Below, piece after piece: positions 1 through 7,363 of a stretch of DNA of 12,748 nt. Position numbers and translations under genes: made by a program. The notes beneath the pieces were generated by a model. The model worked only from the letters and a program-made list of their open reading frames with translations. It was not told the origin of the DNA and ran no database searches. Position 1 is the first letter of the stretch. Every line of letters begins with the position of its first letter. This DNA is from Methanocorpusculum sp. (GTDB lineage: Archaea; Halobacteriota; Methanomicrobia; Methanomicrobiales; Methanocorpusculaceae), in the NCBI GenBank assembly GCA_017555685.1, contig JAFZFW010000020.1, positions 1-12,748 on the forward strand, in the 5' to 3' direction.

Positions 1-671
1 ATCTGATAGCTTTGCCTGTCTCCAAAAGCAAATCCTGAGTCAGCCGCTTCACGGAATGGTCCGTAGAGCGCGGAGGCGAACTTCGTGCTGTAAGACATAA
101 TCGGGATGTGTGAAAAGCCCGCATCGTCCAGTGCATCGCGAATTGCGGAAACCATCCCGTCAAGCATACAGGAGGGGGCCACCATATCCGCTCCTGCTTT
201 TGCCTGAGATACTGCAATCTTCTGCATCAGCAGAAGGGAAGCATCATTGTCCAGCTCAAAACTGCCGGAGGTTTCGCGGATGATTCCGCAGTGTCCATGC
301 GAGGTGTACTCACAGGCACAAAGATCGGTGATTACCACAAGCCGCGGCTCTGCCCCCTTCATTGAAGAGACTGCCTGCTGGATTACCCCGTTTTCAGCGA
401 ATGCCTGTGTTGCGCAGTTGTCCTTTTCCTTTGGAATGCCGAAGAGAATAACTGACCGCACGCCTTCTGCGAAGAGTTCGCGTGCGAGCTCACCTGCTGT
501 TGAGAGCGGATAGCGGACCTGCCCCGGCATTGAGGAGATGGGTGTTGGCTCTTCTGCTGCTTCGTCAAAGAACAGCGGCAGGCAGAATGCTTCGGGTGAG
601 AGTCTGGTTTCGGTGAACAACGGACGAAGGATGTCTTTTCTCAGGCGGCGTAAACGGGTTTTCGGGTACAT
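1..671 (-). CDS. hemB: Porphobilinogen synthase (delta-aminolevulinic acid dehydratase), 3' part outside window
   Basis: Cytoplasmic enzyme that condenses two 5-aminolevulinate molecules into porphobilinogen, the second committed step of tetrapyrrole synthesis. The window holds the first 223 codons of a family normally about 320-330 residues long; the gene runs off the left edge and is not truncated biologically as far as can be seen. Visible signatures are the metal-binding cysteines C118, C120 and C128 in TDLCACEYTSHGHCG, the first active-site lysine K197 in MSYSTKFASALYGPF, and FGDRQSYQ at 217-223. The second (Schiff-base) lysine would lie beyond the edge. The ATG follows the hemA TAA with no intervening base, so translation is probably coupled. 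The three-Cys site suggests a zinc-type enzyme. Identification is very secure. Confidence 0.97.
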   Translation of the reverse strand, partial: MYPKTRLRRLRKDILRPLFTETRLSPEAFCLPLFFDEAAEEPTPISSMPGQVRYPLSTAGELARELFAEGVRSVILFGIPKEKDNCATQAFAENGVIQQAVSSMKGAEPRLVVITDLCACEYTSHGHCGIIRETSGSFELDNDASLLLMQKIAVSQAKAGADMVAPSCMLDGMVSAIRDALDDAGFSHIPIMSYSTKFASALYGPFREAADSGFAFGDRQSYQ

Positions 672-1910
672 TTATGGTTTCCTCGCGGTGATTGCGGTGA
701 CTAAGGACTTTGCTTTATCAATGCGGCATTCTTCAGCAGAGCGCCGGACGGCTGCTCCTGCATCATCTAAGAGTTTCTTTGTCAGAGACATGGAGAGTTT
801 TTCGATAATCTCTTCCGGTTCTCCCCCGGCACGGATTGCCCGGACGGCTTTTTCCGCTTCGCGGAATCGGATTTCCTCTGCCCATGAGTAGAGCTCGGCT
901 AAGACATCTCCTGCGGCTGTCCGGTTTATGATGCGCTCAAACTCCGGCAGGTACTCGCGGACCATTTCTTCGGCGGTCAGGATTTCCGCCTGACGGGATG
1001 CCATATTCCGCTTTGAGATTCCCTGCAGGTCATCTATCGTGTACAGCAAGACACCCGGGATGTCAGCACAGGCGTACTCGATGTCAGGAGGTGATGCGAT
1101 ATCAATCATGAGCAGTTTTCGCGGGACCGGATTAAGCGGCCAGAGACGCTGACGCATGATGACTGAAAGCGGACCTGCCCGGATGATTTCATGCGGGGCT
1201 GCCGTGCAGGATATGACAACATCTGCTTCTGCGAGGCAGGATGAGAGCTGATCGAGCCGCATAGCACATCCGCCAATTTCTTCAGCCAGCGCTGCTGCTG
1301 CGTCATAACTGCGGTTTGCAACATAGATTGCCCGGCTTTCCTTTTCTGCAAGGGCGCGGGCAACAAGTTTTCCGGTCTCTCCTCCCCCTACTACGAGGAT
1401 GTTTTTTCCGTCGAGCCCTCCCAGTTCTTCTTCTGCGAGCAGGACTGCTGCTGACCCGATTGAGACCGCTCCTCTGTTGATTGCAGTCTTCTGCCGTACA
1501 GAGACTCCGAAGCGGACAGCTGTGGTGATGCAGGCAGAGATTACCGCATCTGCCGTCCCTGCGGACTCAGCGGCAAGCAGGGCTTTTTTCATCTGGCCTA
1601 AAATCTGGTCTTCACCGACAATCAGCGACCGGGTGCCGGCTGCAAGTTCCAGGAGATGGGCGAGTACATCTGTTCCTTCCAGAATGGTGAATCCGGTTTT
1701 TCCCGCATCTGCAAGGAAGGCGGCAAGTGTTTCTGCATCACAGCGGGCGAGGATTTCTACGCGGTTGCAGGTCTGGAGAATCAGTGAACGGGGAAGAAGC
1801 GTTTGTGCTTCTGCATAGAATCCCTCCTCCGAATCCCACCGGCAGACGGCAAGCTCTGCACTGCTGTGTCTGTCATGCGAAAAGACCGCAAGCGAGAGTT
1901 CAGTATTCAT
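672..1910 (-). CDS. hemA: Glutamyl-tRNA reductase
   Basis: NADPH-dependent reduction of glutamyl-tRNA(Glu) to glutamate-1-semialdehyde, the first step of the C5 route to tetrapyrroles. The 412-residue protein has the full family architecture: an N-terminal catalytic domain with nucleophile C48 in LQTCNRVE, the conserved block SLIVGEDQILGQMKKA at about 95-110, an NADPH-binding Rossmann domain with GGGETG at 175-180, and a C-terminal helical dimerisation region from about 310. The start is supported by a GGAGG ribosome site five bases upstream. The ATG overlaps the TGA of the preceding gene by four bases (ATGA) and its TAA abuts the hemB ATG, so the three genes form one operon. In methanogens the products are siroheme, cobamides and F430 rather than mainly heme. 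Confidence 0.97.
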   Translation of the reverse strand: MNTELSLAVFSHDRHSSAELAVCRWDSEEGFYAEAQTLLPRSLILQTCNRVEILARCDAETLAAFLADAGKTGFTILEGTDVLAHLLELAAGTRSLIVGEDQILGQMKKALLAAESAGTADAVISACITTAVRFGVSVRQKTAINRGAVSIGSAAVLLAEEELGGLDGKNILVVGGGETGKLVARALAEKESRAIYVANRSYDAAAALAEEIGGCAMRLDQLSSCLAEADVVISCTAAPHEIIRAGPLSVIMRQRLWPLNPVPRKLLMIDIASPPDIEYACADIPGVLLYTIDDLQGISKRNMASRQAEILTAEEMVREYLPEFERIINRTAAGDVLAELYSWAEEIRFREAEKAVRAIRAGGEPEEIIEKLSMSLTKKLLDDAGAAVRRSAEECRIDKAKSLVTAITARKP

Positions 1911-2491
1911 ATGTGCCTCCGTGCAAGTAAGAGGGCGGTTTCTTTGTCACCTGCATCAAGTGCTTCCCAGACTGCCTCATCTGCGAGGACTTCCCGCAGG
2001 ATTTCTGCACGGCGTGTCTGGTCAGGCACGATATTTTTGAGTTCTGAGCGAAGTACTTCCTGCAGAGCAATCATCGCAGACAAGGCCGGCAGGTCATCTC
2101 TGATTTTGTCGCGGATATACCCTGCTGTAGCAGGAGCTTTGCCGTTTGTGGACACGGCAAGGGTAAAGTTTTCTTCAAAATGTGCTGCCGGGATGAGGAA
2201 ATTGCCGATTCCTGTTGCACAGTTGTACCATTTATTTTGTACGCGGGCTTCTCCGATGATTCTTTCATTTTCCTCGGAAGAAGCAGTTGCGGCGACAATA
2301 AAATCATGCGCAGCAACAATGTCTGAAAGAGATTCCGGGACGGTATCGAGAATCGTCAACTCCTTACAGCGACCGGCAAAGTATGCGGCTTTCCGCTGAC
2401 CGACAGCTCCCGCTCCAATCACTAAGACCGAGGCAGAGGAGAGGTCGAACATCAGCGGAATCATACAGTAAGATTGGTCAAACTCCCTCAT
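1907..2491 (-). CDS. Precorrin-2 dehydrogenase / sirohydrochlorin chelatase family (CysG N-domain, Met8-like)
   Basis: Probable NAD-dependent oxidation of precorrin-2 to sirohydrochlorin, the precursor of siroheme and F430. The 194-residue protein has a Rossmann fold with GAGAVG at 26-31, the LAVSTNGKAPATAGYIRDKI-type motif at 111-130 and a helical C-terminal dimerisation part. The usual motif NVVD just before the FI(L)P(A/S) segment, whose Asp is the catalytic residue of CysG and Met8, reads NCAT here (N90-T93), so metal chelation in particular is uncertain. An ATG two codons upstream (2497) is possible, but the AGAGGAG ribosome site at 2499-2505 lies only one base from it and seven from the ATG at 2491, which I prefer. 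It is the first gene of the hemA-hemB operon and overlaps hemA by four bases. Confidence 0.9.
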   Translation of the reverse strand: MREFDQSYCMIPLMFDLSSASVLVIGAGAVGQRKAAYFAGRCKELTILDTVPESLSDIVAAHDFIVAATASSEENERIIGEARVQNKWYNCATGIGNFLIPAAHFEENFTLAVSTNGKAPATAGYIRDKIRDDLPALSAMIALQEVLRSELKNIVPDQTRRAEILREVLADEAVWEALDAGDKETALLLARRHI

Positions 2492-2498
2492 TAACATA

Positions 2499-2505
2499 CT
2501 CCTCT
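2499..2505 (-). promoter_or_regulatory. Ribosome binding site AGAGGAG of the precorrin-2 dehydrogenase gene
   Basis: A strong Shine-Dalgarno match on the minus strand. Its spacing (seven bases to the ATG at 2491, one base to the ATG at 2497) decides the start in favour of 2491. The remaining gap to the divergent MFS gene, about 70 bases, is A/T-rich but shows no convincing TATA box that can be assigned with confidence to either gene. Confidence 0.6.
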
Positions 2506-2572
2506 GACATTTGTCCGGGGAAAAATAATGAGCAGGACTTAATACGAATCATAGACCACCCATTATAGAGAA

Positions 2573-3769
2573 ATGAATCCTCAGAAATACCTCCCGCAGT
2601 GGATAATCGTCCTGCTGATTGTTATCCTCTCCACCATTCCGCCGTTTTCGACGGATATGTTCCTGCCGGCTCTTTCAGAAATGGTACAGCACTTTGGAAC
2701 AACGGAGGCTATTTTGAATATGACACTGTATGGATTCATGTTCTGTCAGGCAGTCTCGATGCTGTTTTTTGGTCCGGTCAGTGATAAATACGGACGAAAA
2801 CCGATTCTTGCAGGAAGTATTATTGTCTATATCGCAGCAAGTCTTCTGGCGTCTGTTGCACCGACGATTGAGTTCTTTATCACCTGTCGTATGATTCAGG
2901 GAGCAGCAAGCGGAGGTATGCTTGTGGTCTCTATTGCTCTGGTCAAAGACTGTTTCGAGGAACGGATTAGAAATACCATCCTCACTCTCACCGTTGTTCT
3001 TGGTGTTCTCGGCCCGGTCATTTCACCGATTCTTGGCGCATACTTAATTGAGGCCGTCAACTGGCAGTCAACACTTGCCTTCCCCGGCCTCCTGACCATT
3101 CTTTGTCTGATCATTACGGCATTCTTCTCCGAGTCGCTTCCGCCGGAAGAGAAACTCTCCGGCAGCATTCCCCGCGTTCTGATGCGGATGGTCGGCATCT
3201 GTAAAAACAGAAGCTTTACTTTGTTCCTCCTTGCAATGGGAATGTTCTCTCTGCCGTTTATGGCATACCTTGCAGTATCTTCCTATATCTTTGTGGATGG
3301 ATTCGGGCTGTCGGGAACGACCTACAGTTATCTTCTCGCAGCAAATGCAGTTCTTGGAACTACCGGAATGCTGGTCTTACAGAAGCTTACCAAAGGAGGG
3401 TCGAACAAAACCCCGGGTATTGCGGTTATTTTCCTCTCGTTTGCCAGTGCTCTGGTGCTTCTGGCAGCAGGAAACTCTCATGTTGCCCTCTGCTTCTTCG
3501 GCATGACACTGTTTGTGATTGCAGCATTTGCCGCAAGACCCTATGCATTAGGAATCTTACTGCAGCAGTTCGACGGAGATACCGGCTCGGTATCCTCGGT
3601 CTTTAACTTCACGCTTGTCTTCCTCGGTTGTATTGGTATGATGGCCGGAACACTTCCCTGGCCGAACTATATCTTCGGACTTGGTATCTGCAGTCTCTTT
3701 GCCGGAGGTTGTGCAACGATTCTCTGGTTTGTCCTGATGCGGTTAAAGACTCCGCTGAAGGGACTGTAA
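2573..3769 (+). CDS. MFS exporter, Bcr/CflA-type multidrug resistance family
   Basis: A 398-residue integral membrane transporter of the major facilitator superfamily, probably a proton-driven drug or small-molecule exporter with 12 membrane segments. Features seen: N-terminal TDMFLPAL at 27-34, the hallmark of the Bcr/CflA (DHA1) group; the loop 2-3 motif A, GPVSDKYGRKP, at 67-77; and the antiporter motif C, GVLGPVISPILGAYL, at about 144-158. Length is normal and the frame is intact. It is transcribed away from the tetrapyrrole operon and converges on the flavodiiron gene, so it is a single-gene unit. No clear Shine-Dalgarno precedes the ATG (TTATAGAGAAATG), which suggests a short or absent leader. 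Substrate cannot be predicted. Family assignment is firm, function in the cell is not. Confidence 0.92.
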   Translation: MNPQKYLPQWIIVLLIVILSTIPPFSTDMFLPALSEMVQHFGTTEAILNMTLYGFMFCQAVSMLFFGPVSDKYGRKPILAGSIIVYIAASLLASVAPTIEFFITCRMIQGAASGGMLVVSIALVKDCFEERIRNTILTLTVVLGVLGPVISPILGAYLIEAVNWQSTLAFPGLLTILCLIITAFFSESLPPEEKLSGSIPRVLMRMVGICKNRSFTLFLLAMGMFSLPFMAYLAVSSYIFVDGFGLSGTTYSYLLAANAVLGTTGMLVLQKLTKGGSNKTPGIAVIFLSFASALVLLAAGNSHVALCFFGMTLFVIAAFAARPYALGILLQQFDGDTGSVSSVFNFTLVFLGCIGMMAGTLPWPNYIFGLGICSLFAGGCATILWFVLMRLKTPLKGL

Positions 3770-3778
3770 TCTATTTTT

Positions 3779-3792
3779 GCAGAATACTCTGC
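3779..3792 (+). terminator. Weak terminator region of the MFS gene
   Basis: A T5 run just after the MFS stop is followed by a 5-bp stem GCAGA-ATAC-TCTGC. The stem is short and the T run precedes it, so termination here is only suggested. Confidence 0.35.
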
Positions 3793-3799
3793 ATCGGAA

Positions 3800-3829
3800 T
3801 TATCTTCGGATAAAAAAAGAAAATAAAAG
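3800..3829 (-). terminator. fprA: T-rich terminator and UUCG-type hairpin after the minus-strand flavodiiron gene
   Basis: Read on the minus strand, the stop codon is followed at once by an 18-base stretch made almost entirely of T (3812-3829), then by TTATC-CGAA-GATAA, which on the plus strand is a 5-bp stem closed by a TTCG loop. Oligo-T tracts are the known intrinsic stop signal for archaeal RNA polymerase. Confidence 0.6.
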
Positions 3830-5014
3830 TTAGAGGTCTTTGTGCTTTTCAGCGATGGTATCGGCGAGCTTATTGATCTCGACGATAGTCTCTTCATCAG
3901 GCAGACCTTTAATGTAAACGGGCTCCAGAATCTCAGCGCCGACAGGTTCAAGCATTTCGGCAAGGTAGTTCACCGCATTTGTGCCCCAGCCGTATGAACC
4001 CATGACACTGAGATACTTTGTTTTCGGGCGGAGAGCGCGGACAAGATATGCCGCATTCACCGCAACCGGGTGCGGACCGAATAAGACGGTTGGCGTTGCA
4101 AGAACAATTGTTGCTGCATCGACAATGGCGCTTCCGAGAACGCCGGAATCGGTGTCAAGCAGGTTGTACTGATTGACTGGAACTCCGCGCTGGATTAACG
4201 CATCGACAAGGAAGTTTGCCATCTGCTTCGTGCTTCCGTGCATGGAAACATAGGCAACAACAACTTTGTTCTTCGGGGTTTCGCTTGCCCAGTCTGCATA
4301 GAGGTCGACAATTTTTGCCGGCATCTGTAAAACCGGACCATGAGACGGAGCAATAATCTTCGGGTCAATCTTCTCGACCAGTGCAAGGTACTCGCGAACA
4401 GATGCTCTAAACGGCATCATGATTGCTGCATAGTAACGCTTTGCGGCCTCGAGATAGTCCGGCAGATCATCGTTCTGGAAGAGTGTCTCGGATGCATAGT
4501 GGGTTCCAAGGAAATCGGAAGTAAAGAGAACCTTGTCCTCAACCACTTCTGCAAACATGGTGTCCGGCCAGTGAACCCACGGAGCGAGATAGAACTTCAG
4601 CGTCTTTCCGCCTAAGTCAATCGTATCGTCCTGACCAACAATGATGAAACGGTCATCCATTTCATAGAGGTTGTGCATCTCGACAAGGAGACCCTTGCAG
4701 ACCTCATTGGTCACGACTTTTGCCATCGGGTAGACATCCAAGAGAAGCGGAAGCATACCCGAGTGGTCCTGCTCGCCGTGGAGACAGACGATGTAGTCAA
4801 GTGAATTCTGGTCAAGCCTCATGAGATTGGTGATAAACTCAGCCTCGTCATTCGGCTCTCCGGTATCAATTAATGCAACTTTTTCTGTTCCTCTGACAAG
4901 GTATGCATTGTAGCTGCTTCCTCTCGGAGTCGGCATAATTGCATCGAAATACCGAAGATCCCAGTTAATCGTTCCGACAGCGTAGATATTTTCAACAATC
5001 TCACGGGCAGCCAT
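3830..5014 (-). CDS. fprA: Flavodiiron protein (F420H2 oxidase / FprA family), rubredoxin-linked copy
   Basis: Cytoplasmic flavodiiron protein reducing O2 to water (in some members NO to N2O). The 394 residues comprise an N-terminal metallo-beta-lactamase-like domain and a C-terminal flavodoxin domain. All diiron ligands are visible: H79, E81, D83 and H84 in HGEQDHSG, H148 in WVHWPD, D167 in TSDFLG and H225 in PSHGP. The FMN phosphate loop is SMHGSTKQMA at about 257-266. The gene lies five bases downstream of the rubredoxin gene, and its ribosome site AAGGTG overlaps the end of that gene, so the two are co-translated; rubredoxin is therefore a likely electron donor or partner. Methanogen FprA proteins instead take electrons from F420H2, so the donor of this copy is an inference. 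It differs clearly from the second copy across the shared promoter. Confidence 0.93.
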   Translation of the reverse strand: MAAREIVENIYAVGTINWDLRYFDAIMPTPRGSSYNAYLVRGTEKVALIDTGEPNDEAEFITNLMRLDQNSLDYIVCLHGEQDHSGMLPLLLDVYPMAKVVTNEVCKGLLVEMHNLYEMDDRFIIVGQDDTIDLGGKTLKFYLAPWVHWPDTMFAEVVEDKVLFTSDFLGTHYASETLFQNDDLPDYLEAAKRYYAAIMMPFRASVREYLALVEKIDPKIIAPSHGPVLQMPAKIVDLYADWASETPKNKVVVAYVSMHGSTKQMANFLVDALIQRGVPVNQYNLLDTDSGVLGSAIVDAATIVLATPTVLFGPHPVAVNAAYLVRALRPKTKYLSVMGSYGWGTNAVNYLAEMLEPVGAEILEPVYIKGLPDEETIVEINKLADTIAEKHKDL

Positions 5015-5019
5015 TCAAC

Positions 5020-5175
5020 TTACACCTTTTTAAACTGGGCTTTTCCTGCAGCACAGACAGGACACTTCCAGGTGTCCGGAAGGGCTTCGAATTCAGTTCC
5101 GGCCGGATACATAATGCCTGCTCCCTTTTCCGGGTCGTATACGTATCCACAGATTAAACAGCGGTATTTATCCAT
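5020..5175 (-). CDS. Rubredoxin
   Basis: Small one-electron carrier with a single Fe(SCys)4 centre. The 51-residue protein shows the two classic knuckles: C6-x2-C9 in [12 protein letters not shown] and C38-x2-C41 in [13 protein letters not shown], with the conserved EALPDTW segment between them; length is typical of the family. The ATG is preceded by AAGGAATGAT on the minus strand, a moderate ribosome site. A TATA-like AATATATC lies about 35-40 bases upstream. The gene heads a two-gene unit with the flavodiiron protein, as in known rubredoxin:oxygen oxidoreductase systems, pointing to oxidative-stress defence. Identification is secure. Confidence 0.96.
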   Translation of the reverse strand: MDKYRCLICGYVYDPEKGAGIMYPAGTEFEALPDTWKCPVCAAGKAQFKKV

Positions 5176-5190
5176 TGTAAATCATTCCTT

Positions 5191-5218
5191 CCTTATTATA
5201 AGGCATAGATATATTGCC
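5191..5218. promoter_or_regulatory. Rubredoxin TATA box within palindromic sequence (candidate operator)
   Basis: The minus-strand TATA-like box AATATATC (5207-5214) is placed to give a start site near 5185, a short leader before the rubredoxin ATG. It is embedded in GGCA-N9-TGCC (5202-5218), and an odd palindrome CCTTAT-T-ATAAGG (5191-5203) lies directly downstream toward the gene. Symmetric DNA over and beside a TATA box is where archaeal repressors commonly bind, but no regulator is known from this sequence alone. Confidence 0.45.
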
Positions 5219-5270
5219 CGTAAGAGAATAAGAACCTCACGGATGAAGAGTGTCTGTGCCTTGATGGAAG

Positions 5271-5279
5271 AATATATAA
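5271..5279 (+). promoter_or_regulatory. TATA box of the plus-strand flavodiiron gene; transcript probably near-leaderless
   Basis: AATATATAA is a good archaeal TATA box. A start about 26 bases beyond its centre falls at about 5301, between two in-frame ATGs at 5297 and 5303, and no Shine-Dalgarno precedes either. This fits a leaderless message, possibly starting at the second ATG. The rest of the divergent gap (5219-5270) shows nothing assignable. Confidence 0.6.
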
Positions 5280-5296
5280 CGCCGTGAATACAACAT

Positions 5297-6523
5297 ATGT
5301 GTATGTTACAGGCAGTAAAGATTAAAGAAGGCGTTTACTGGGTAGGCGCAATCGACTGGAATATCAGAGACTACCATGGATACACTCTCCCGGGAACCAC
5401 CTATAATGCATATCTTGTCTTAGGAGAAAAGGTCGCCTTAATCGACGGAACCTATCCGGGACACGAGTGGCAGATGATTGAGCGTATCGAGTCTGTCATC
5501 CCGCTCGAAAAGATTGACTATATCGTTGCAAACCACATCGAAATCGACCACTCCGGATCCCTGCCGGTTCTTACCAAGAAGCTCCCGAACGTCCCGATCT
5601 ACATGACCGAGATTGCAAAGAAAGGATTTGCACGTCACTACGATATCGAGGGCTGGAACATCCACACCATCAAGAACTTAGAAGCCCTTGAACTCGGCGG
5701 CAAGACCTTAACCTTCCTTGAGGCACCGTTCCTCCACTGGCCGGACTCCATGTTCACCTACTTAGGCGAAGACAAAGTCCTCTTCCCGAACGATGCATTC
5801 GGTCAGCACATCGCATCCAGCCAGCGCTTCGATGATGAGCTTGGAATCGATGAGGCAATGGAGCACGCAGCAAAGTTCGTTGCAAACTTAATTGTCCCGC
5901 TCTCTCCGAAGGTCTTAAAGAAGCTTGGTGAAGTCACTGAACTTGGTGTCCCAATCGAGATGATCGCACCATCCCACGGTATCATCTGGAGAAGCCACGC
6001 CGCAGACATCATCAACGCATATGTCAACTGGGCAAAGGGTGTCTCCAAGAACAAGATTACCATCGTCTACGACACCATGCACTACTCCACCGGTACTGCT
6101 GCACAGTACATCGCAGAAGGAGCAATGTCTGAGGGTGTTGAAGTTAAGTTCGACCTCTTAAAAGACGGCAGATACGAAGGTGTCCACAGATCCGATGTTG
6201 TCCGCGACATCTTAGACTCCAAGGCAGTCATCGTTGGTTCTCCAACCCTTGAAGACTACCCGCTGCCGACTGTTGCAGGCTTCCTCTACTACCTGATGGG
6301 AATCAGACCGGGCAAGCAGGAACAGAAGAAGATCGGATTCGCATTCGGCTCCAACGGCGGAAAAGGCGGTGCACCAAAGGTCATCACCGAGCTTATGCAG
6401 AAGGCAGGAATCGAAATCTGGCACGAGCCGGTTGAGTTCACCTACCGCCCGCAGGGAGACGACAAAGAGAAGTTCTTCAAGCTCGGTCAGGAGATTGCAA
6501 AAGCAGTTAAGCAGATGCCGTAA
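5297..6523 (+). CDS. fprA: Flavodiiron protein F420H2 oxidase (FprA), highly expressed type
   Basis: Reduces O2 to water with electrons from coenzyme F420H2, protecting the methanogen from oxygen. The 408 residues hold a metallo-beta-lactamase-like domain with diiron ligands H80, E82, D84 and H85 (HIEIDHSG), H147 (FLHWPD), D166 (NDAFG) and H227 (PSHG), then a flavodoxin domain with the FMN loop DTMHYSTGTAA at about 259-269. The N-terminal text VYWVGAIDWNIRDYHGYT resembles characterised methanogen FprA more than the neighbouring copy does. Codon choice is strongly biased (mostly C-ending Ile, Phe, Asn and Asp codons), suggesting high expression. The start could be the second ATG at 5303, which fits the TATA spacing better. 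It is transcribed divergently from the rubredoxin-flavodiiron pair. Confidence 0.95.
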   Translation: MCMLQAVKIKEGVYWVGAIDWNIRDYHGYTLPGTTYNAYLVLGEKVALIDGTYPGHEWQMIERIESVIPLEKIDYIVANHIEIDHSGSLPVLTKKLPNVPIYMTEIAKKGFARHYDIEGWNIHTIKNLEALELGGKTLTFLEAPFLHWPDSMFTYLGEDKVLFPNDAFGQHIASSQRFDDELGIDEAMEHAAKFVANLIVPLSPKVLKKLGEVTELGVPIEMIAPSHGIIWRSHAADIINAYVNWAKGVSKNKITIVYDTMHYSTGTAAQYIAEGAMSEGVEVKFDLLKDGRYEGVHRSDVVRDILDSKAVIVGSPTLEDYPLPTVAGFLYYLMGIRPGKQEQKKIGFAFGSNGGKGGAPKVITELMQKAGIEIWHEPVEFTYRPQGDDKEKFFKLGQEIAKAVKQMP

Positions 6524-6547
6524 AAACGGCAATCTCCTCCTTTTTTT
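6489..6547 (+). terminator. fprA: Terminator of the plus-strand fprA with two alternative hairpins
   Basis: A perfect 10-bp inverted repeat (6489-6498 with 6529-6538, AGGAGATTGC and its complement) spans the stop codon and is followed by T7 at 6541-6547. Inside it is a competing 5-bp hairpin, TGCCG-taaaaa-CGGCA (6516-6531), whose loop contains the stop codon TAA. The two stems share bases, so only one can form fully at a time. Confidence 0.65.
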
Positions 6548-6573
6548 ATTCTATTTAGTTTGATTCTTAACGT

Positions 6574-7257
6574 CTAATTGTTGGGATTTTTCCGTTTTAA
6601 AATGGTATCAAGACCAAGGAATACATATCCCATTGCAACAAATACTGCAGAAAGTATACCAATCCACATAAGAACACCGGAAACACCCAATGTCTCAAGA
6701 TTTACAAAGAAGTACGGGTAGATAAGCGGCGTGGCTGAATTCGGAATCAGAATCGAAGAGTCAAACTTCAGAATGATTGCCTGGATAAGAAGGAATACTG
6801 CATAAGCAAGCGGGAATACAGCAGATACGATTGGGTAGTACCATCTACAGTTCTTACGCTCATAGAACAGGAACCAGTCTGCTATGTACATAACAGGAAG
6901 TACAACATGGAAAAGAATGCTTCCGACTCTCCAGTTTGCCAGGGGGTCGCGGCCGTCTGCGCCTGCAAGCATAAGATTGAACACAAGGAAGGTAAGCAGA
7001 ATTCCAAGCATTCCGATAAACTTCAATGCCGGTGCAGTTGTAACGTAGCTGTCCTCTTTTTTTCTCGCGGTTTGAATCAGCGCGGCAAGCATAACGCCGA
7101 TGCACAGGTAATTACTGATGTTGGTGAAGTGAACATAGAAATCCCAACGGATTACATTGATGTTATCAAAGATGCCGAGGCTTGCAACACATCCTACAAG
7201 ACCAAGCGTGCAGTAAATTGTCTGATAAATTAACTGTGCCGTTCTGTTTTTAATCAT
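6574..7257 (-). CDS. Pr6Pr family membrane protein
   Basis: A 227-residue polytopic membrane protein with about six hydrophobic helices (roughly 8-30, 44-64, 78-97, 112-132, 142-163 and 187-216) and a short basic tail. It carries the family features FTNISN at 44-49, HVVLPVMYIADW at 117-128 and YPYFFVN at 180-186, which match Pr6Pr-type proteins, relatives of the AIG1/FAR-17a group. Biochemical function is not established for prokaryotic members. The start is supported by AAGGAT seven bases upstream (7265-7270). It stands alone between the fprA terminator and the divergent queD operon, and its neighbours do not suggest a role. Family call is moderately confident; function unknown. Confidence 0.8.
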   Translation of the reverse strand: MIKNRTAQLIYQTIYCTLGLVGCVASLGIFDNINVIRWDFYVHFTNISNYLCIGVMLAALIQTARKKEDSYVTTAPALKFIGMLGILLTFLVFNLMLAGADGRDPLANWRVGSILFHVVLPVMYIADWFLFYERKNCRWYYPIVSAVFPLAYAVFLLIQAIILKFDSSILIPNSATPLIYPYFFVNLETLGVSGVLMWIGILSAVFVAMGYVFLGLDTILKRKNPNN

Positions 7258-7264
7258 AGTAGTT

Positions 7265-7299
7265 ATCCTTTTTTCTTGCGTTTATTTTGTTTTAAATGT
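7265..7299 (-). promoter_or_regulatory. Promoter and ribosome site of the Pr6Pr gene
   Basis: On the minus strand a TATA-like ATTTAAAAC (7291-7299) is followed about 26 bases later by the expected start region and then by the Shine-Dalgarno AAGGAT (7265-7270), seven bases from the ATG. The arrangement predicts a leader of about ten bases. Confidence 0.4.
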
Positions 7300-7363
7300 T
7301 TGTTTTGATTGAAAAACCGAATTAATTTTTCAGAACAAAATATTCGTGAAAAGGTGAATCTCT

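Noticed and set aside
1399..2399. Long plus-strand open frames opposite hemA and the precorrin-2 dehydrogenase gene
   Set aside because: They are antisense shadows rich in Ser, Ala and Arg; the minus-strand genes have full motifs and coupled starts.
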